A DNA stretch of 64,000 nt from Microbacterium sp. KUDC0406. Its GTDB lineage: Bacteria; Actinomycetota; Actinomycetes; Actinomycetales; Microbacteriaceae. The DNA lies in the NCBI RefSeq assembly GCF_021582875.1, contig NZ_CP091138.1, positions 1,364,001 through 1,428,000 of the forward strand. Reading direction: 5' to 3'. Positions 17,862 to 27,265 of this stretch are shown here, in pieces. Each line of letters begins with the position of its first letter. Position 1 is the first letter of the stretch. The position numbers and the translations under genes are program-made. The notes under the pieces were generated by a model. That model did not search any database. It saw nothing but the letters and a program-made list of their open reading frames with translations, and was not told where the DNA came from.

Positions 17862-19024
17862 GCGCGCTCCAGCAGGACCGCCGTGCCCTGACCGACGCCG
17901 ACGCACATCGTGGCGAGACCGGCGGCTGAGGTCGTCGTGCTCCAGGCGATTCAGCAGCGTGATCACGATGCGGGTTCCGGAGCATCCGAGCGGATGTCCG
18001 AGGGCGATCGCCCCTCCCCAGGAGTTGACCCTCGTCTCGTCGAGCTCGAGACCGCGCATGCAGGCGATGGTCTGGGCGGCGAAGGCCTCGTTCAGCTCGA
18101 TCGCTTCGAGGTCGGCGCCGTCCCAGCCTGCGCGGTCGAGTGCCCTGCGGGTCGCCGGGATCGGGCCGACCCCCATGATCTCCGGGGCAACGCCGGCGCT
18201 CGCCCCGGCCACGATGCGCGCCCGGGGCTGCAGGCCGTGCCGGTCGACGAAGCGCTCGCTGGCCACCACCACAGCTGCGGCGCCGTCGTTCAGCGCGCTG
18301 GAGTTGCCGGCCGTGATCAGGCCGCCCTCGCCGTGGATCGGGCGCAGAGCGGCGAGGCGCTCCGCACTGGTGTCGCGTCGCGGCCCCTCGTCCGCCGTCA
18401 CGTCGCCGACGGCCACGAGCTCGGTCTCGAAGAAGCCGGCGTCCTGGGCGGCGATCGCACGCCGGTGCGAGCCGAGTGCGAAGTCGTCGAGCTCCGCCCT
18501 GGTCAGCCCGTACCGCTCGGCGACGCGCTCCGCCGTCTGCGGCATCGTGAGTGTGGTGTCGTCATCGAAGCGCGGATTCGTGAAGCGCCAGCCGATCGAC
18601 GTGTCCCACGACCGGCCCGGCCGCCCCCACGCCTTCGCAGGCTTCTCGGTCACCCAGGGGGCGCGGGTCATCGACTCCACTCCCCCGGCGATCACGACAT
18701 CGGCGTCGCCGGCGGCGATCATCTGACGAGCGGTCTGGATCGCGGTCATGCCCGAGGCGCAGAGCCGGTTCACGGTGAAGCCGGGCACGCTGGCCGGGAG
18801 TCCGGCGAGAAGTCCCGCCATCCGAGCGACGTTGCGGTTGTCCTCCCCGCCTGGTTGGCGGCACCGAAGACCACTTCGTCGACGTCGGCCGGGTCGATGA
18901 CCGTGCGGTCGAGCAGCGTCCGGATGACCAGGGCGGCCAGGTCGTCTGGCCGCTCTGCGGCGAGCGCGCCGCCGTAGCGTCCGATCGGCGTCCGGATCGC
19001 GTCGAGGATGAAGGCGTCTGTCAT
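17858..19024 (-). CDS. paaJ: 3-oxoadipyl-CoA/acetyl-CoA thiolase with two frameshifts
   Basis: Thiolase family: DAIRTPIGRYGG, catalytic Cys in NRLCASGMTAIQ, NSSALNDGAAAVV, GHPLGCSGTRI with the second Cys, and the terminal segment GLATMCVGVGQGTAVLLERA. Two breaks are needed: near 18846 (four G where five are expected, QAG to EDNRNVARMAG) and near 17929 before the final GLATMC. About 388 residues in total. It would cleave 3-oxoadipyl-CoA to succinyl-CoA and acetyl-CoA. Confidence 0.8.
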
Positions 19025-19035
19025 GTCTGTCCCCC

Positions 19036-20124
19036 TCAGCTGTCGTAGTCCACGGTGACCTCGTCGCTCACGGGGAACGACTGGCAGGTGAGGATGAATC
19101 CGGCATCGACCTCGCCGGGTTCGAGGGCGTAGTTGCGCACCATGTCGACCTCGCCGGTGCACAGCTTGGCACGGCAGGTGCCGCACACCCCGCCCTTGCA
19201 CGCGAACGGCAGATCGGTGCGGGTCTGCTGCGCCGAGTCCAGGATGCTGGCGCCGCGCGACATCGTGGTGGTCGTGCGGCGTCCGTCCAGCACGACGGTG
19301 ACGTCGCTGGTGAGTCCCTCGACGACGGCATCCGGATGCCGCAGCTCGGGCGGCGGCGCGTCGACGTAGAACAGCTCGACGTGCACGCGGTCGGCCGGAA
19401 CGCCCAGCTCCTCGAGCACGATCCGCGCGTCGGTGAGCATGCCGAACGGGCCGCAGAGCCAGACGTGATCCATGTCGCCGATCGGCACCAGTGTGGTGAG
19501 CAGGGTGCGCAGCCGTTCGGCGTCGAGCCGTCCGGAGAACAGTTCGACGTCGCGGGGCTCGCGCGAGAGCACATGCACCAGGTCGAACTGGCGGGCGTGC
19601 GCGTTCTTCAGATCGGCGAGCTCCTCGGCGAACATCACCGAGGTCGTCGTGCGGTTGCCGTAGATGAGGGTGACGTCGGATGCCGGGTCGCCGAGCACCG
19701 TCGCGGCGATCGACAGCATCGGCGTGATGCCCGATCCGGCGGCGATGCACAGGTGGCGTCCGCCCTCGCCCGCCTCGGCCCGGAAGCTGCCGCTCGGCGT
19801 CTGCACCTCGACGGCGTCGCCGGGGCGCAGCTCGTGCGCGAGCCAGGGCGAGAACAGCCCGTCGGGGATCACGCGCACGCCGATGCGCGGAGCGCTGCCG
19901 GCCGGCGAGCAGATCGAGTAGGTGCGCCGCTCCTCCACCCCGTCGACGAACCGGCGCAGGGTCAGCGACTGTCCGGCCACGAAGTCGTACTCGTCGCGCA
20001 GGTCATCCGGGACGGCGAAGGTCACCGCGACCGCGTCGTCTGTGAGGGCGTCGATCGCCGTGACGACGAGGGGGTGGAAGGCTCCCCTGCTTGCCGGAGG
20101 AGTGGAGGTGGCTGCTGCCGTCAC
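19036..20124 (-). CDS. paaE: phenylacetyl-CoA epoxidase reductase subunit
   Basis: 362 residues. Ferredoxin-NADP reductase-like FAD domain (RRTYSICSPAGS), NAD(P)H domain (AAGSGITPMLSIA, LCGPFGM), then a plant-type 2Fe-2S domain with CKGGVCGTCRAKLC and a distal Cys in LTCQSFP. It passes electrons from NADPH to the diiron epoxidase PaaABC. Uninterrupted frame. Confidence 0.93.
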   Translation of the reverse strand: MTAAATSTPPASRGAFHPLVVTAIDALTDDAVAVTFAVPDDLRDEYDFVAGQSLTLRRFVDGVEERRTYSICSPAGSAPRIGVRVIPDGLFSPWLAHELRPGDAVEVQTPSGSFRAEAGEGGRHLCIAAGSGITPMLSIAATVLGDPASDVTLIYGNRTTTSVMFAEELADLKNAHARQFDLVHVLSREPRDVELFSGRLDAERLRTLLTTLVPIGDMDHVWLCGPFGMLTDARIVLEELGVPADRVHVELFYVDAPPPELRHPDAVVEGLTSDVTVVLDGRRTTTTMSRGASILDSAQQTRTDLPFACKGGVCGTCRAKLCTGEVDMVRNYALEPGEVDAGFILTCQSFPVSDEVTVDYDS

Positions 20125-20125
20125 G

Positions 20126-20647
20126 TCAGATCTCCTTCACGTGGTCGAAGGGCTCCAGGCAGGAGCGGCACCGGTACATGGCCTTGCACGCCGTGGAGCC
20201 GAATTCGCTGGAGAGCGCGACGTCCGCACTGCCGCACTGCGGGCAGTGCACAGCGCGGTGCGTGGGGCCGAGTCGTATCGCGACGGGTCCGGTCCGCACC
20301 GGCGCCGGTCCCGGCGGTGAGATGCCCGCCGCGGCGAGCGCGGCACGCCCCTCCGGGCTGATCCAGTCCGTGGTCCACGCCGGGTCGAGGGCGACGCGGA
20401 TGCGGACGGCGGGGAACCCGGCCTCCTGCAGCTCACGCTGCAGGTCGTCACGCATGGTCGCCATGGCGGGGCATCCGGAATAGGTGGGCGTGATCGCGGC
20501 GATCACGGTGCCGTCGTCATCGAGGGCGACCTCCCGCAGCACGCCGAGGTCGGCGAGGGTGAGCATCGGCAGTTCCGGGTCGACGACGCGGGTGGCCGCG
20601 GACCAGGCGCGTTCCAGCAACTGGGCACGGTCGAGGACGGCAGTCAT
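20126..20647 (-). CDS. paaD: phenylacetyl-CoA epoxidase assembly protein
   Basis: About 173 residues from ATG 20647 (MTAVLDRAQLLERAWSAA). N-terminal MIP18/DUF59 domain with VVDPELPMLTLADLGVL and YSGCPAM; C-terminal Cys-rich segment CPQCGSADV and CRSCLEPF. PaaD is thought to assist iron-sulfur or metal centre assembly in the epoxidase. Only one base separates it from paaE. Confidence 0.9.
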   Translation of the reverse strand: MTAVLDRAQLLERAWSAATRVVDPELPMLTLADLGVLREVALDDDGTVIAAITPTYSGCPAMATMRDDLQRELQEAGFPAVRIRVALDPAWTTDWISPEGRAALAAAGISPPGPAPVRTGPVAIRLGPTHRAVHCPQCGSADVALSSEFGSTACKAMYRCRSCLEPFDHVKEI

Positions 20648-20649
20648 CG

Positions 20650-21567
20650 TCACCACCGTCCTTCCGGGTGGGCACGGGCGACGGCCTGCATCTCCGCGAG
20701 CAGGCCGCCGAGCGCCTCGGTGTGACAGCCGTCGCGTCCACGCCGCCCGTGAACCCCGGCCGATGGTGCGCGGTCAGGGCGCTCGACCGCGGCCGCTGCG
20801 AGCACCTGGTCGAGCACGGCATCCGCCTCGTCCTGCACCTGCGCGGGGTCGACACCGACACCGGCATCCGCCACTGTCCTCTCGACCGGGTGCGTCTCGA
20901 AGAGCTCGGCACGCAGCGGCCAGAGGCCGTCGAGCGCGGCGAGGAGGCGCCGACGCGACTCCTCCGTGCCCTGCGCGAGCGTGATGAACCAGCGCCCCGC
21001 GAAGTCGCGATGATAGGCGACCTCCTTCGCGCCCTTCGCCGCGACGGCGGCGAGCACGGCGTCACGGCTGCCCGACAGCCGCTCGAAGAGCGCATGGCGC
21101 CAGGTCGAGAAGATCAGGATGCGGGCGATCGTCTCGGCGAAGTCGCCGTTCGGCACCTCGGCGAGGCGCACGCTGCGGAAGGCGCTGTCGTCGCGGAAGA
21201 AGGCGAGCCGGTCCTCGTCGGGCACCGGCGAGCCGTCCGGCAGCGCGGGCACCACGGACGGGTCGGCGGCGGCCGCGCGCGCCAGCAGCAGGCGGGCCTG
21301 GCCGAGCAGGTCGAGGGCGATGTTCGCCAGCGCGATGTCCTCCTCGAGGTCGGGCGCGCGGCTGCACCACTCCGAGAGCCGCTGCGAGAGCACGAGGGCG
21401 TCGTCGCCCAGCATCAGGCAGTACGCGGCGAGCGCGTGCGGATCCACGCCGTCGGGGACGGTCGTGTCGACACCCGCGAGCGGGTCCTCGAAGTCGGTGC
21501 CGAACGCCCAGTGCGCGTCGTTCACCAGAAGGCCGGCGTACGCGTTGTCGTGGAACTCGTCTGTCAT
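20650..21567 (-). CDS. paaC: phenylacetyl-CoA epoxidase structural subunit
   Basis: About 305 residues from ATG 21567. Ferritin-like helical subunit: LSQRLSEWCSRAPDLEEDIALANIALD, GDFAETIARILIFSTWRHAL and KEVAYHRDFAGRW. PaaC pairs with PaaA but lacks a full set of diiron ligands. Translationally spaced with paaB and paaD as usual in the paaABCDE order. Confidence 0.92.
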   Translation of the reverse strand: MTDEFHDNAYAGLLVNDAHWAFGTDFEDPLAGVDTTVPDGVDPHALAAYCLMLGDDALVLSQRLSEWCSRAPDLEEDIALANIALDLLGQARLLLARAAAADPSVVPALPDGSPVPDEDRLAFFRDDSAFRSVRLAEVPNGDFAETIARILIFSTWRHALFERLSGSRDAVLAAVAAKGAKEVAYHRDFAGRWFITLAQGTEESRRRLLAALDGLWPLRAELFETHPVERTVADAGVGVDPAQVQDEADAVLDQVLAAAAVERPDRAPSAGVHGRRGRDGCHTEALGGLLAEMQAVARAHPEGRW

Positions 21568-21578
21568 GTCGTCACGCC

Positions 21579-21872
21579 TCACATGTGGGGCACGTCGTCG
21601 GGGATCACGTAGAACGTCGGATGCCGGTACACCTTGTCGCCCGCGGGTGCGAACATCGGGTCCTTCTCGTCCGGACTCGACGCGGTGATCTCGTCGGAGC
21701 GCACCACCCAGATGCTCACGCCCTCGTTGCGGCGCGTGTAGACGTCACGGGCGTGCCGCAGCGCCATCTGGTCGTCGGCGGCGTGCAACGAGCCGACGTG
21801 CACGTGGTTCAGTCCGCGCTTGCCGCGCACGAACACCTCGTAGAGCGGCCACTCCGCCTTGACGTCGCTCAT
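21579..21872 (-). CDS. paaB: phenylacetyl-CoA epoxidase subunit PaaB
   Basis: 97 residues, [20 protein letters not shown] onward, with [17 protein letters not shown] and the C-terminal [17 protein letters not shown] typical of PaaB. Start overlaps the paaA stop (ATGA). Confidence 0.92.
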   Translation of the reverse strand: MSDVKAEWPLYEVFVRGKRGLNHVHVGSLHAADDQMALRHARDVYTRRNEGVSIWVVRSDEITASSPDEKDPMFAPAGDKVYRHPTFYVIPDDVPHM

Positions 21873-22807
21873 GCCGACTCCTCCTTCTCCGCGTGCGCCA
21901 TCGCCGCCTCTCGCACCCACGCACCGTCCTCCCACGCCTTGCGCCGGTGCTCGATGCGCTGCGTGTTGCAGGGGCCGTTCCCGCCGACGACCGCCCAGAA
22001 CTCGTCCCAGTCCGGTGTGCCGAAGTCGTAGTGCCCTCGCTCCTCGTTCCAGGCGAGGTCCGGGTCGGGCAGGGTGACACCGAGCGCCTCGGCCTGCGGC
22101 ACCGTCATGTCGACGAACCTCTGCCGCAGCTCGTCGTTGGTGTGGGTCTTGATGCCCCAGGCCATCGACTGGGCTGTGTTCGGCGAGGAGTCGTCCGGCG
22201 GGCCGAACATCATCAGCGAGGGCCACCAGAACCTGTTCACCGATTCCTGCACCATCTCTCGCTGGGCGTCGGTCCCGCGCATCATCGTCATGAGCAGCTC
22301 GTAGCCCTGTCTCTGGTGGAAGGACTCCTCCTTGCAGATGCGGATCATGGCCCGGCCGTAGGGTCCGAACGAGGTGCGGCACAACGGCACCTGGTTGCAG
22401 ATGGCGGCGCCGTCGACCAGCCAGCCGATCGTGCCGACGTCGGTGTACGACGGGGTCGGGTAGTTGAAGATCGACGAGTACTTCTGCCGGCCCGAGATGA
22501 GGTTCTCAGTGAGTTCGTTCCGCGAGACCCCGAGCGTCTCGGTCGCGGAGTACAGGTACAACCCGTGCCCCGCCTCGTCCTGCACCTTGGCGAGCAGGAT
22601 CGCCTTGCGCCGCAGCGAGGGCGCCCGGCCGATCCAGTTGCCCTCCGGCTGCATGCCGATGATCTCGGAGTGCGCGTGCTGCGCCACCTGGCGGATCACG
22701 GTCCTGCGGTACGCCTCCGGCATCCAGTCGCGCGGCTCGATGCGATCGCGGCGCGCGACGATCTCCTCGAAGTGCCCGTCGAGCCCCAGGTCGTCCTCGA
22801 CCTTCAT
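21869..22807 (-). CDS. paaA: phenylacetyl-CoA epoxidase catalytic subunit
   Basis: 312 residues from ATG 22807 ([20 protein letters not shown]), with GGAGG just upstream. Diiron-site helices are visible: [13 protein letters not shown] and [13 protein letters not shown] supply Glu and His ligands; [12 protein letters not shown] is also conserved. It epoxidises the aromatic ring of phenylacetyl-CoA with O2. First gene of the paaABCDE-J-F-H-I-G operon. Confidence 0.95.
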   Translation of the reverse strand: MKVEDDLGLDGHFEEIVARRDRIEPRDWMPEAYRRTVIRQVAQHAHSEIIGMQPEGNWIGRAPSLRRKAILLAKVQDEAGHGLYLYSATETLGVSRNELTENLISGRQKYSSIFNYPTPSYTDVGTIGWLVDGAAICNQVPLCRTSFGPYGRAMIRICKEESFHQRQGYELLMTMMRGTDAQREMVQESVNRFWWPSLMMFGPPDDSSPNTAQSMAWGIKTHTNDELRQRFVDMTVPQAEALGVTLPDPDLAWNEERGHYDFGTPDWDEFWAVVGGNGPCNTQRIEHRRKAWEDGAWVREAAMAHAEKEESA

Positions 22808-22931
22808 GCTGCACCTCCATCGGAGCATCCGGCCTATTTACTGACCGACCGTTCTGTACTACTCTGACACACGGAAGCGGGTGGCGCAATGCTGCCCCGC
22901 GCCCTCGATGACGAGCGAAGGGATGCCCCCA
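22808..22931. promoter_or_regulatory. paaA/paaZ divergent promoter region with candidate PaaR operator
   Basis: The divergent start codons are 124 bp apart. At 22843-22854 the imperfect palindrome GACCGACCGTTC (8 of 12 positions symmetric) resembles TetR-type sites. For paaZ, TTACTG (22838-22843) and TACTCT (22860-22865) at 16 bp spacing are a possible -35/-10 pair that would span the operator. Confidence 0.45.
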
Positions 22932-24978
22932 GTGACCACTCCACTTCTGGAGAGCTACGCCGCCGGCGCCTGGTTCCGCGCGGAAGACGAGGGCACGCCC
23001 CTTCTCGATGCCGCGACGGGTGAGGAGATCGCACGCATCTCCAGCGCGGGCCTCGACACCGCGGCCATGGTCGACCACGCGCGGCGCGTCGGCGGTCCGG
23101 CGATCCGTCCCCTGACCTTCCATGAGCGGGCGACCATGCTCAAGGAGCTCGCGCTGATGCTCAATCAGCACAAGGACGAGTTCTACGCCCTGTCCGCGCG
23201 CACCGGTGCCACGCGGCGCGATTCGGCGGTCGACATCGACGGCGGCATCGGCACGATGTTCTCCTACGCGAGCAAGGGCAAGCGCGAGTTGCCGAACGAC
23301 GTCGTGTACTTGGACGGCTCCGTCGAGCAGCTCGGCAGGGGCGGCACGTTCCTGGGACAGCACGTCTACACGTCGCGTCCGGGCGTCGCGGTGCAGATCA
23401 ACGCCTTCAACTTCCCGGTCTGGGGCATGCTCGAGAAGCTCGCCCCCGCGTTCCTCGCAGGTCTCCCCACGATCGTCAAGCCGGCGAGTCAGACCGCGTA
23501 CCTCACCGAGGCCGTCGTCCGCAGGATCGTCGGGTCCGGCATCCTGCCCGAGGGCGCCCTGCAGCTGATCTCGGGTGGCGTCGGCGACCTGCTCGCGATG
23601 CTCGGCGCGCAGGACTCGGTGTCGTTCACCGGCTCCGCCGCGACCGCCGACCTGCTGCGCCGTGATCCCGCCGTGCAGGAGCGCGGGGTGCGTCTGCAGG
23701 TCGAGGCGGACTCGCTGAACGCGTCGGTGCTGGGCACGGACGTCACTGTCGAGGACCCGGAGTTCGAGTTGTTCGTCAAGGGTGTCGTCGCCGAGATGAC
23801 GGTCAAGGCAGGCCAGAAGTGCACCGCGATCCGGCGTGCGATCGTGCCGGAGGCGATGGCGGATGCCGTGATCGCCGCCGTGTCCGCCCGACTGGCGCGC
23901 ACCGTGGTCGGCGATCCGGCCGAAGAGCAGGTGCGCATGGGTGCACTCGCCAGCGTCGGTCAGCGAGAAGAGGTGCGCCGGGCCATCGCGAACCTGCGCC
24001 GCAGCTCCGACCTCGTGTTCGGCGACCCCGACCATGTCGAGGTGGTGGGCGCGGATGCCACGGCGGGCGCGTTCCTGTCTCCGATCCTGCTCCGCGCGCA
24101 CGAGGGCGCCGCAGAACCGCATGAGGTGGAGCCGTTCGGACCGGTGAGCACGGTCATCACGTATCGCACCGTGGAGGAGGCGATCGCTCTCACCGCTCGC
24201 GGACGCGGCAGCCTGGTGGCATCCGTCGTGACGCACGATCCGGCGTTCGCCCGTGAGGTCGTGCTGGGGCTCGCTCCCTGGCACGGCCGAGTGCTGGTGC
24301 TCGACCGCGATGACGCGGCCGAGTCGACCGGGCACGGCAGCCCGCTGCCGATGCTCGTGCACGGCGGACCGGGGCGCGCAGGTGGCGGCGAGGAGCTCGG
24401 CGGCATCCGCGGGGTGCTGCACCACATGCAGCGCACGGCGGTGCAGGCGTCCCCGGATATGATGACCGCGATCACCGGACGCTGGACCACCGGCTCGGCG
24501 CGCCGCGTGGAGGATGTGCATCCGTTCCGGAAGAGCCTGCGCGATCTGCGCATCGGCGACAGCATCGTCTCGGCGCCCCGCACGGTCACGCTCGCCGACA
24601 TCGACCACTTCGCCGACTTCACGGGCGACCGGTTCTACGCGCACACCGACCCGGATGCCGCCGGCGAAGAACCCGCTTTTCGGCGGCATCGTCGCCCACG
24701 GGTACCTCGTCGTCTCGCTGGCCGCCGGCCTCTTCGTCGATCCCGATCCCGGTCCCGTGCTGGCGAACTTCGGCGTCGACGGGCTGCGCTTCCTGACGCC
24801 GGTCAAGGCCGACGACAGCATCCGGGTGACCCTGACGGTCAAGCAGATCACCCCGCGCAGCTCGGCCGACTACGGAGAGGTGCGCTGGGACGCCGTCGTC
24901 GTGAACCAGGACGACGAGCCAGTGGCGACCTACGACGTGCTCACTCTGGTCGCGAAGGAGTGGCCACCCGCCGAGTGA
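22932..24978 (+). CDS. paaZ: oxepin-CoA hydrolase/3-oxo-5,6-dehydrosuberyl-CoA semialdehyde dehydrogenase, frameshifted
   Basis: N-terminal aldehyde dehydrogenase domain (about residues 1-510): INAFNFPVWGMLEK, VSFTGSAATADLL, catalytic Cys in KAGQKCTAIRRA, EPFGPVSTV. C-terminal MaoC-type hydratase domain: HFADFTGDRFYAHTDPDA, then PLFGGIVAHGYLVVSLAAGL. The two parts of the hydratase lie in different frames that meet near 24663 (GCCGGCGAAG). GTG 22932 is chosen because GAAGGG lies 9 nt upstream; ATG 22923 is the alternative. Total about 682 codons, the PaaZ length. Opens the oxepin ring and oxidises the aldehyde. Confidence 0.85.
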
Positions 24979-25045
24979 CGAGAGCTACGATCACGGCCCC
25001 AGCGGCGCGAGGACAGAGCGCGGCATCCGACTCAGAGCGGCGGAG

Positions 25046-25420
25046 TCACTCGAGAAAGTCGAGCCAGATCGTCACGCCCACGTCGGCCAAGCGTCGCAGA
25101 GTCGACGAGCTGATCGTTTCCGCGCCATGCGGGAACGTGATGAAGAGGCGGACGAAGACCTCCTCTGAGCGGAGAAGCTCCGCTGGCACGCCATCGAGAC
25201 GATCGATGAGCGAAAGGATCGTACGATCCAGCTCCTCCGCTCGTCGCGCAGCGTCCTTCTCCGTGAACGGGAGGGTGCCCAACTGGTACCAGTGCGAACC
25301 ATCCGTCACCCGCTCGTCGAACGTCTCGTACGCGGCCAGCTCTGCGATCGGCGCTGCATGCACCACGGCCAGACTCACGATGACGTAACCATCAGCGCTG
25401 TCGTCTAGCTTCATGTGCAC
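25046..25420 (-). CDS. small protein of unknown function, weakly DUF4279-like
   Basis: 124 residues (MHMKLDDSADGYVIVSLAV; MKLDD at 25414 is an alternative start). A central helix DAARRAEELDRTILSLIDRL and C-terminal LRRLADVGVTIWLDFLE recall DUF4279-type proteins, but the match is weak. The gene is less GC-rich in codon third positions than its neighbours. It stands alone between paaZ (convergent) and the LLM oxidoreductase. Confidence 0.6.
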   Translation of the reverse strand: MHMKLDDSADGYVIVSLAVVHAAPIAELAAYETFDERVTDGSHWYQLGTLPFTEKDAARRAEELDRTILSLIDRLDGVPAELLRSEEVFVRLFITFPHGAETISSSTLRRLADVGVTIWLDFLE

Positions 25421-25457
25421 GCTCAGAGCCTGGCACAGTCGCCCTGACGATGCCTGC

Positions 25458-26480
25458 TCAGGCGATCATGTCCTTCACCATCGGCACGACCTTCTCGCCG
25501 TACAGCTCGATCGAGCGCTGGTGGTCCGCGTGCTGCACGGGCTGGTCGTACTTGAAGTCGAAGCGGTCGACCTTCAGCACCTGCAGCGTCGCGGCGATCT
25601 TCCGTGCGACGGTCTCGGGAGACCCGACGTACAGCGCACCGGACTCGATCTCGCGCTCGAAGTCGCCGACGGCGGGCGGCGGCCAGCCGCGCTCCTGACC
25701 CATCCGGGTGCGCATCGCGACCCAGCCGTCGTGCACCAGTGCGCGCGCCTTCTCGTCGGTCTCGGCGACGAGTCCTGGCGAGTGCACCGCGACCGGCTGC
25801 CTCTCGACACCGAACTGATCCTGGGCACGCTCGAACAGGTCGACGTACGGCGCGAATCGCGCGGCCGGCCCGCCGATGATGGCGAGGAACAGACCGAGGC
25901 CGTGCCTGGCCGTGCGCACGACGGAGTCCGGGCTGCCGCCCACCCCCACCCAGGCCCGGAGGCCCCGCTCGGTCGTCGGATAGACCCGCTGATCGGTCAG
26001 GGCCGCGCGGGTGCTCCCCTGCCAGGTCACCGGCTCCTCCTTCAGCAGCGCGGCGAGCAGCTCGAGCTTCTCCTCGAAGAGCACCTCGTAGTCCTGCAGG
26101 TCGTAGCCGAACAGCGGGAACGACTCGATGAAGGAACCGCGCCCCGCGACGATCTCGGCCCGCCCGCCCGAGACGGCGTCGAGCGTCGCGAAACGCTCGA
26201 AGACGCGCACCGGGTCATCGGAGCTGAGCACGGTGACCGTCGAACCGAGTCGGATCCGCTCCGTCTTCGCGGCGACCGCAGAGAGCACCATCTCGGGACT
26301 CGAGACCGCGAAGTCCGGACGGTGGTGCTCACCGATCCCGAAGAAGTCCAGCCCCGCCTGATCCGCGACGACGGCGTCGTCCACCAGATCACGGATGACC
26401 TGCGGATGCGGCAGCGACCGCCCGTCGGCATCCGTCGTGACTCCGCCGAAGGTGTCCAGCCCGAATTCGATCTCGCTCAT
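25458..26480 (-). CDS. LLM-class flavin-dependent oxidoreductase
   Basis: 340 residues of the bacterial luciferase-like fold: GLDFFGIGEHHRPDFAVSS, TERIRLGSTVTVLSSDDPVR, AEIVAGRGSF and WVGVGGSPDSVVRTARHG. Such proteins are FMN- or F420-dependent monooxygenases or reductases. Substrate unknown. Monocistronic, divergent from the HEAT/MerR operon. Confidence 0.88.
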   Translation of the reverse strand: MSEIEFGLDTFGGVTTDADGRSLPHPQVIRDLVDDAVVADQAGLDFFGIGEHHRPDFAVSSPEMVLSAVAAKTERIRLGSTVTVLSSDDPVRVFERFATLDAVSGGRAEIVAGRGSFIESFPLFGYDLQDYEVLFEEKLELLAALLKEEPVTWQGSTRAALTDQRVYPTTERGLRAWVGVGGSPDSVVRTARHGLGLFLAIIGGPAARFAPYVDLFERAQDQFGVERQPVAVHSPGLVAETDEKARALVHDGWVAMRTRMGQERGWPPPAVGDFEREIESGALYVGSPETVARKIAATLQVLKVDRFDFKYDQPVQHADHQRSIELYGEKVVPMVKDMIA

Positions 26481-26536
26481 GCCGGAGTCAACGTTCCATG
26501 CATCCGAATGTATTCCTCACTCGGTGACGGCGTGAC

Positions 26537-26567
26537 TTGACCTTGACACGGTGCCAAGGTCTTCGAT
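26537..26567 (+). promoter_or_regulatory. MerR-type promoter/operator
   Basis: A 21 bp near-perfect palindrome at 26540-26560 (ACCTTG-CAC-GTG-CAAGGT with three unpaired positions) lies between TTGACC (26537-26542) and TTCGAT (26562-26567), a 19 bp spacer. Over-long spacers with an embedded dyad are the hallmark of MerR-controlled promoters. It drives the HEAT/MerR operon, implying autoregulation. Confidence 0.7.
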
Positions 26568-26587
26568 GTGATGTGGAGGTGGTCGAC

Positions 26588-27265
26588 ATGACGAACACAG
26601 AGAGCGCAGCACAGCGCGCCACGGCACTCCGCCACGCCCTCGCGCAACCCGATGCCTCTTCACGGCTGCAGGCCGCGCTGAGTGCAGGCACCACGCCGGA
26701 CCCCGAGTACGTGGAGGAGCTGATCGCCCGGTGCGCGATCGAACCGGACTTCTACGTGCGCGACATGCTGACCTGGGCCCTCACCCGGCAGGACCCGGCG
26801 CTCACGCTGCCGCGACTGCTCCCCGAGCTGCACTCCCCTGCTCCTCAGGCCCGAAGTCAGGCGCTGCACACGCTGTCGAAGATCGCGGACCCGTCGATCT
26901 GGCCGGAGATCCCGCCCGGCCTGCTGGTCGACGAGGACGACGAGGTCGCCCGCACCGCCTGGCGCACATCCGCGGGTCTGGTGCCTGAGGGCGCCGAGAC
27001 CGCACTCGCCGAGACCCTGTCGACGCAGTTCGGCCGCGGCGATCGCGACGTGCAGCTCAGCCTGAGTCGCGCTTTCGCAGTGATCGGCGAACCCGCAGCC
27101 TCGTCGGTGGCGAGAGCGACGGATCACAACGAAGAACATGTGCGCATCCACGCGATCGCAACCGAACGGATCATGTCCGACCCCGAGGAGGGGTTCGACG
27201 CGGCGATCGCGGAGGCCAGGCGCGTCTTCGCGCTGCGTAGCGCACCGCAGACAGGAGACCGCTGA
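26588..27265 (+). CDS. HEAT-repeat protein
   Basis: 225 residues from ATG 26588 with GGAGG upstream. Tandem alpha-helical repeats: DFYVRDMLTWALTRQDPAL, PRLLPELHSPAPQARSQAL, TLSKIADPSIWPEI and DEDDEVARTAWRTSAGLV, characteristic of HEAT/PBS-lyase repeats used for protein or nucleic acid binding. The stop overlaps the start of the MerR-HEAT regulator (TGATG), so the two are co-translated. No enzymatic motif. Confidence 0.8.
   Translation: MTNTESAAQRATALRHALAQPDASSRLQAALSAGTTPDPEYVEELIARCAIEPDFYVRDMLTWALTRQDPALTLPRLLPELHSPAPQARSQALHTLSKIADPSIWPEIPPGLLVDEDDEVARTAWRTSAGLVPEGAETALAETLSTQFGRGDRDVQLSLSRAFAVIGEPAASSVARATDHNEEHVRIHAIATERIMSDPEEGFDAAIAEARRVFALRSAPQTGDR

Noticed and set aside
17424..18821. 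A single thiolase-enoyl-CoA hydratase fusion read in one frame
   Set aside because: The apparent fusion arises from frameshifts near 17929 and 17547; the natural stop and start codons of two separate genes overlap at 17858-17861.
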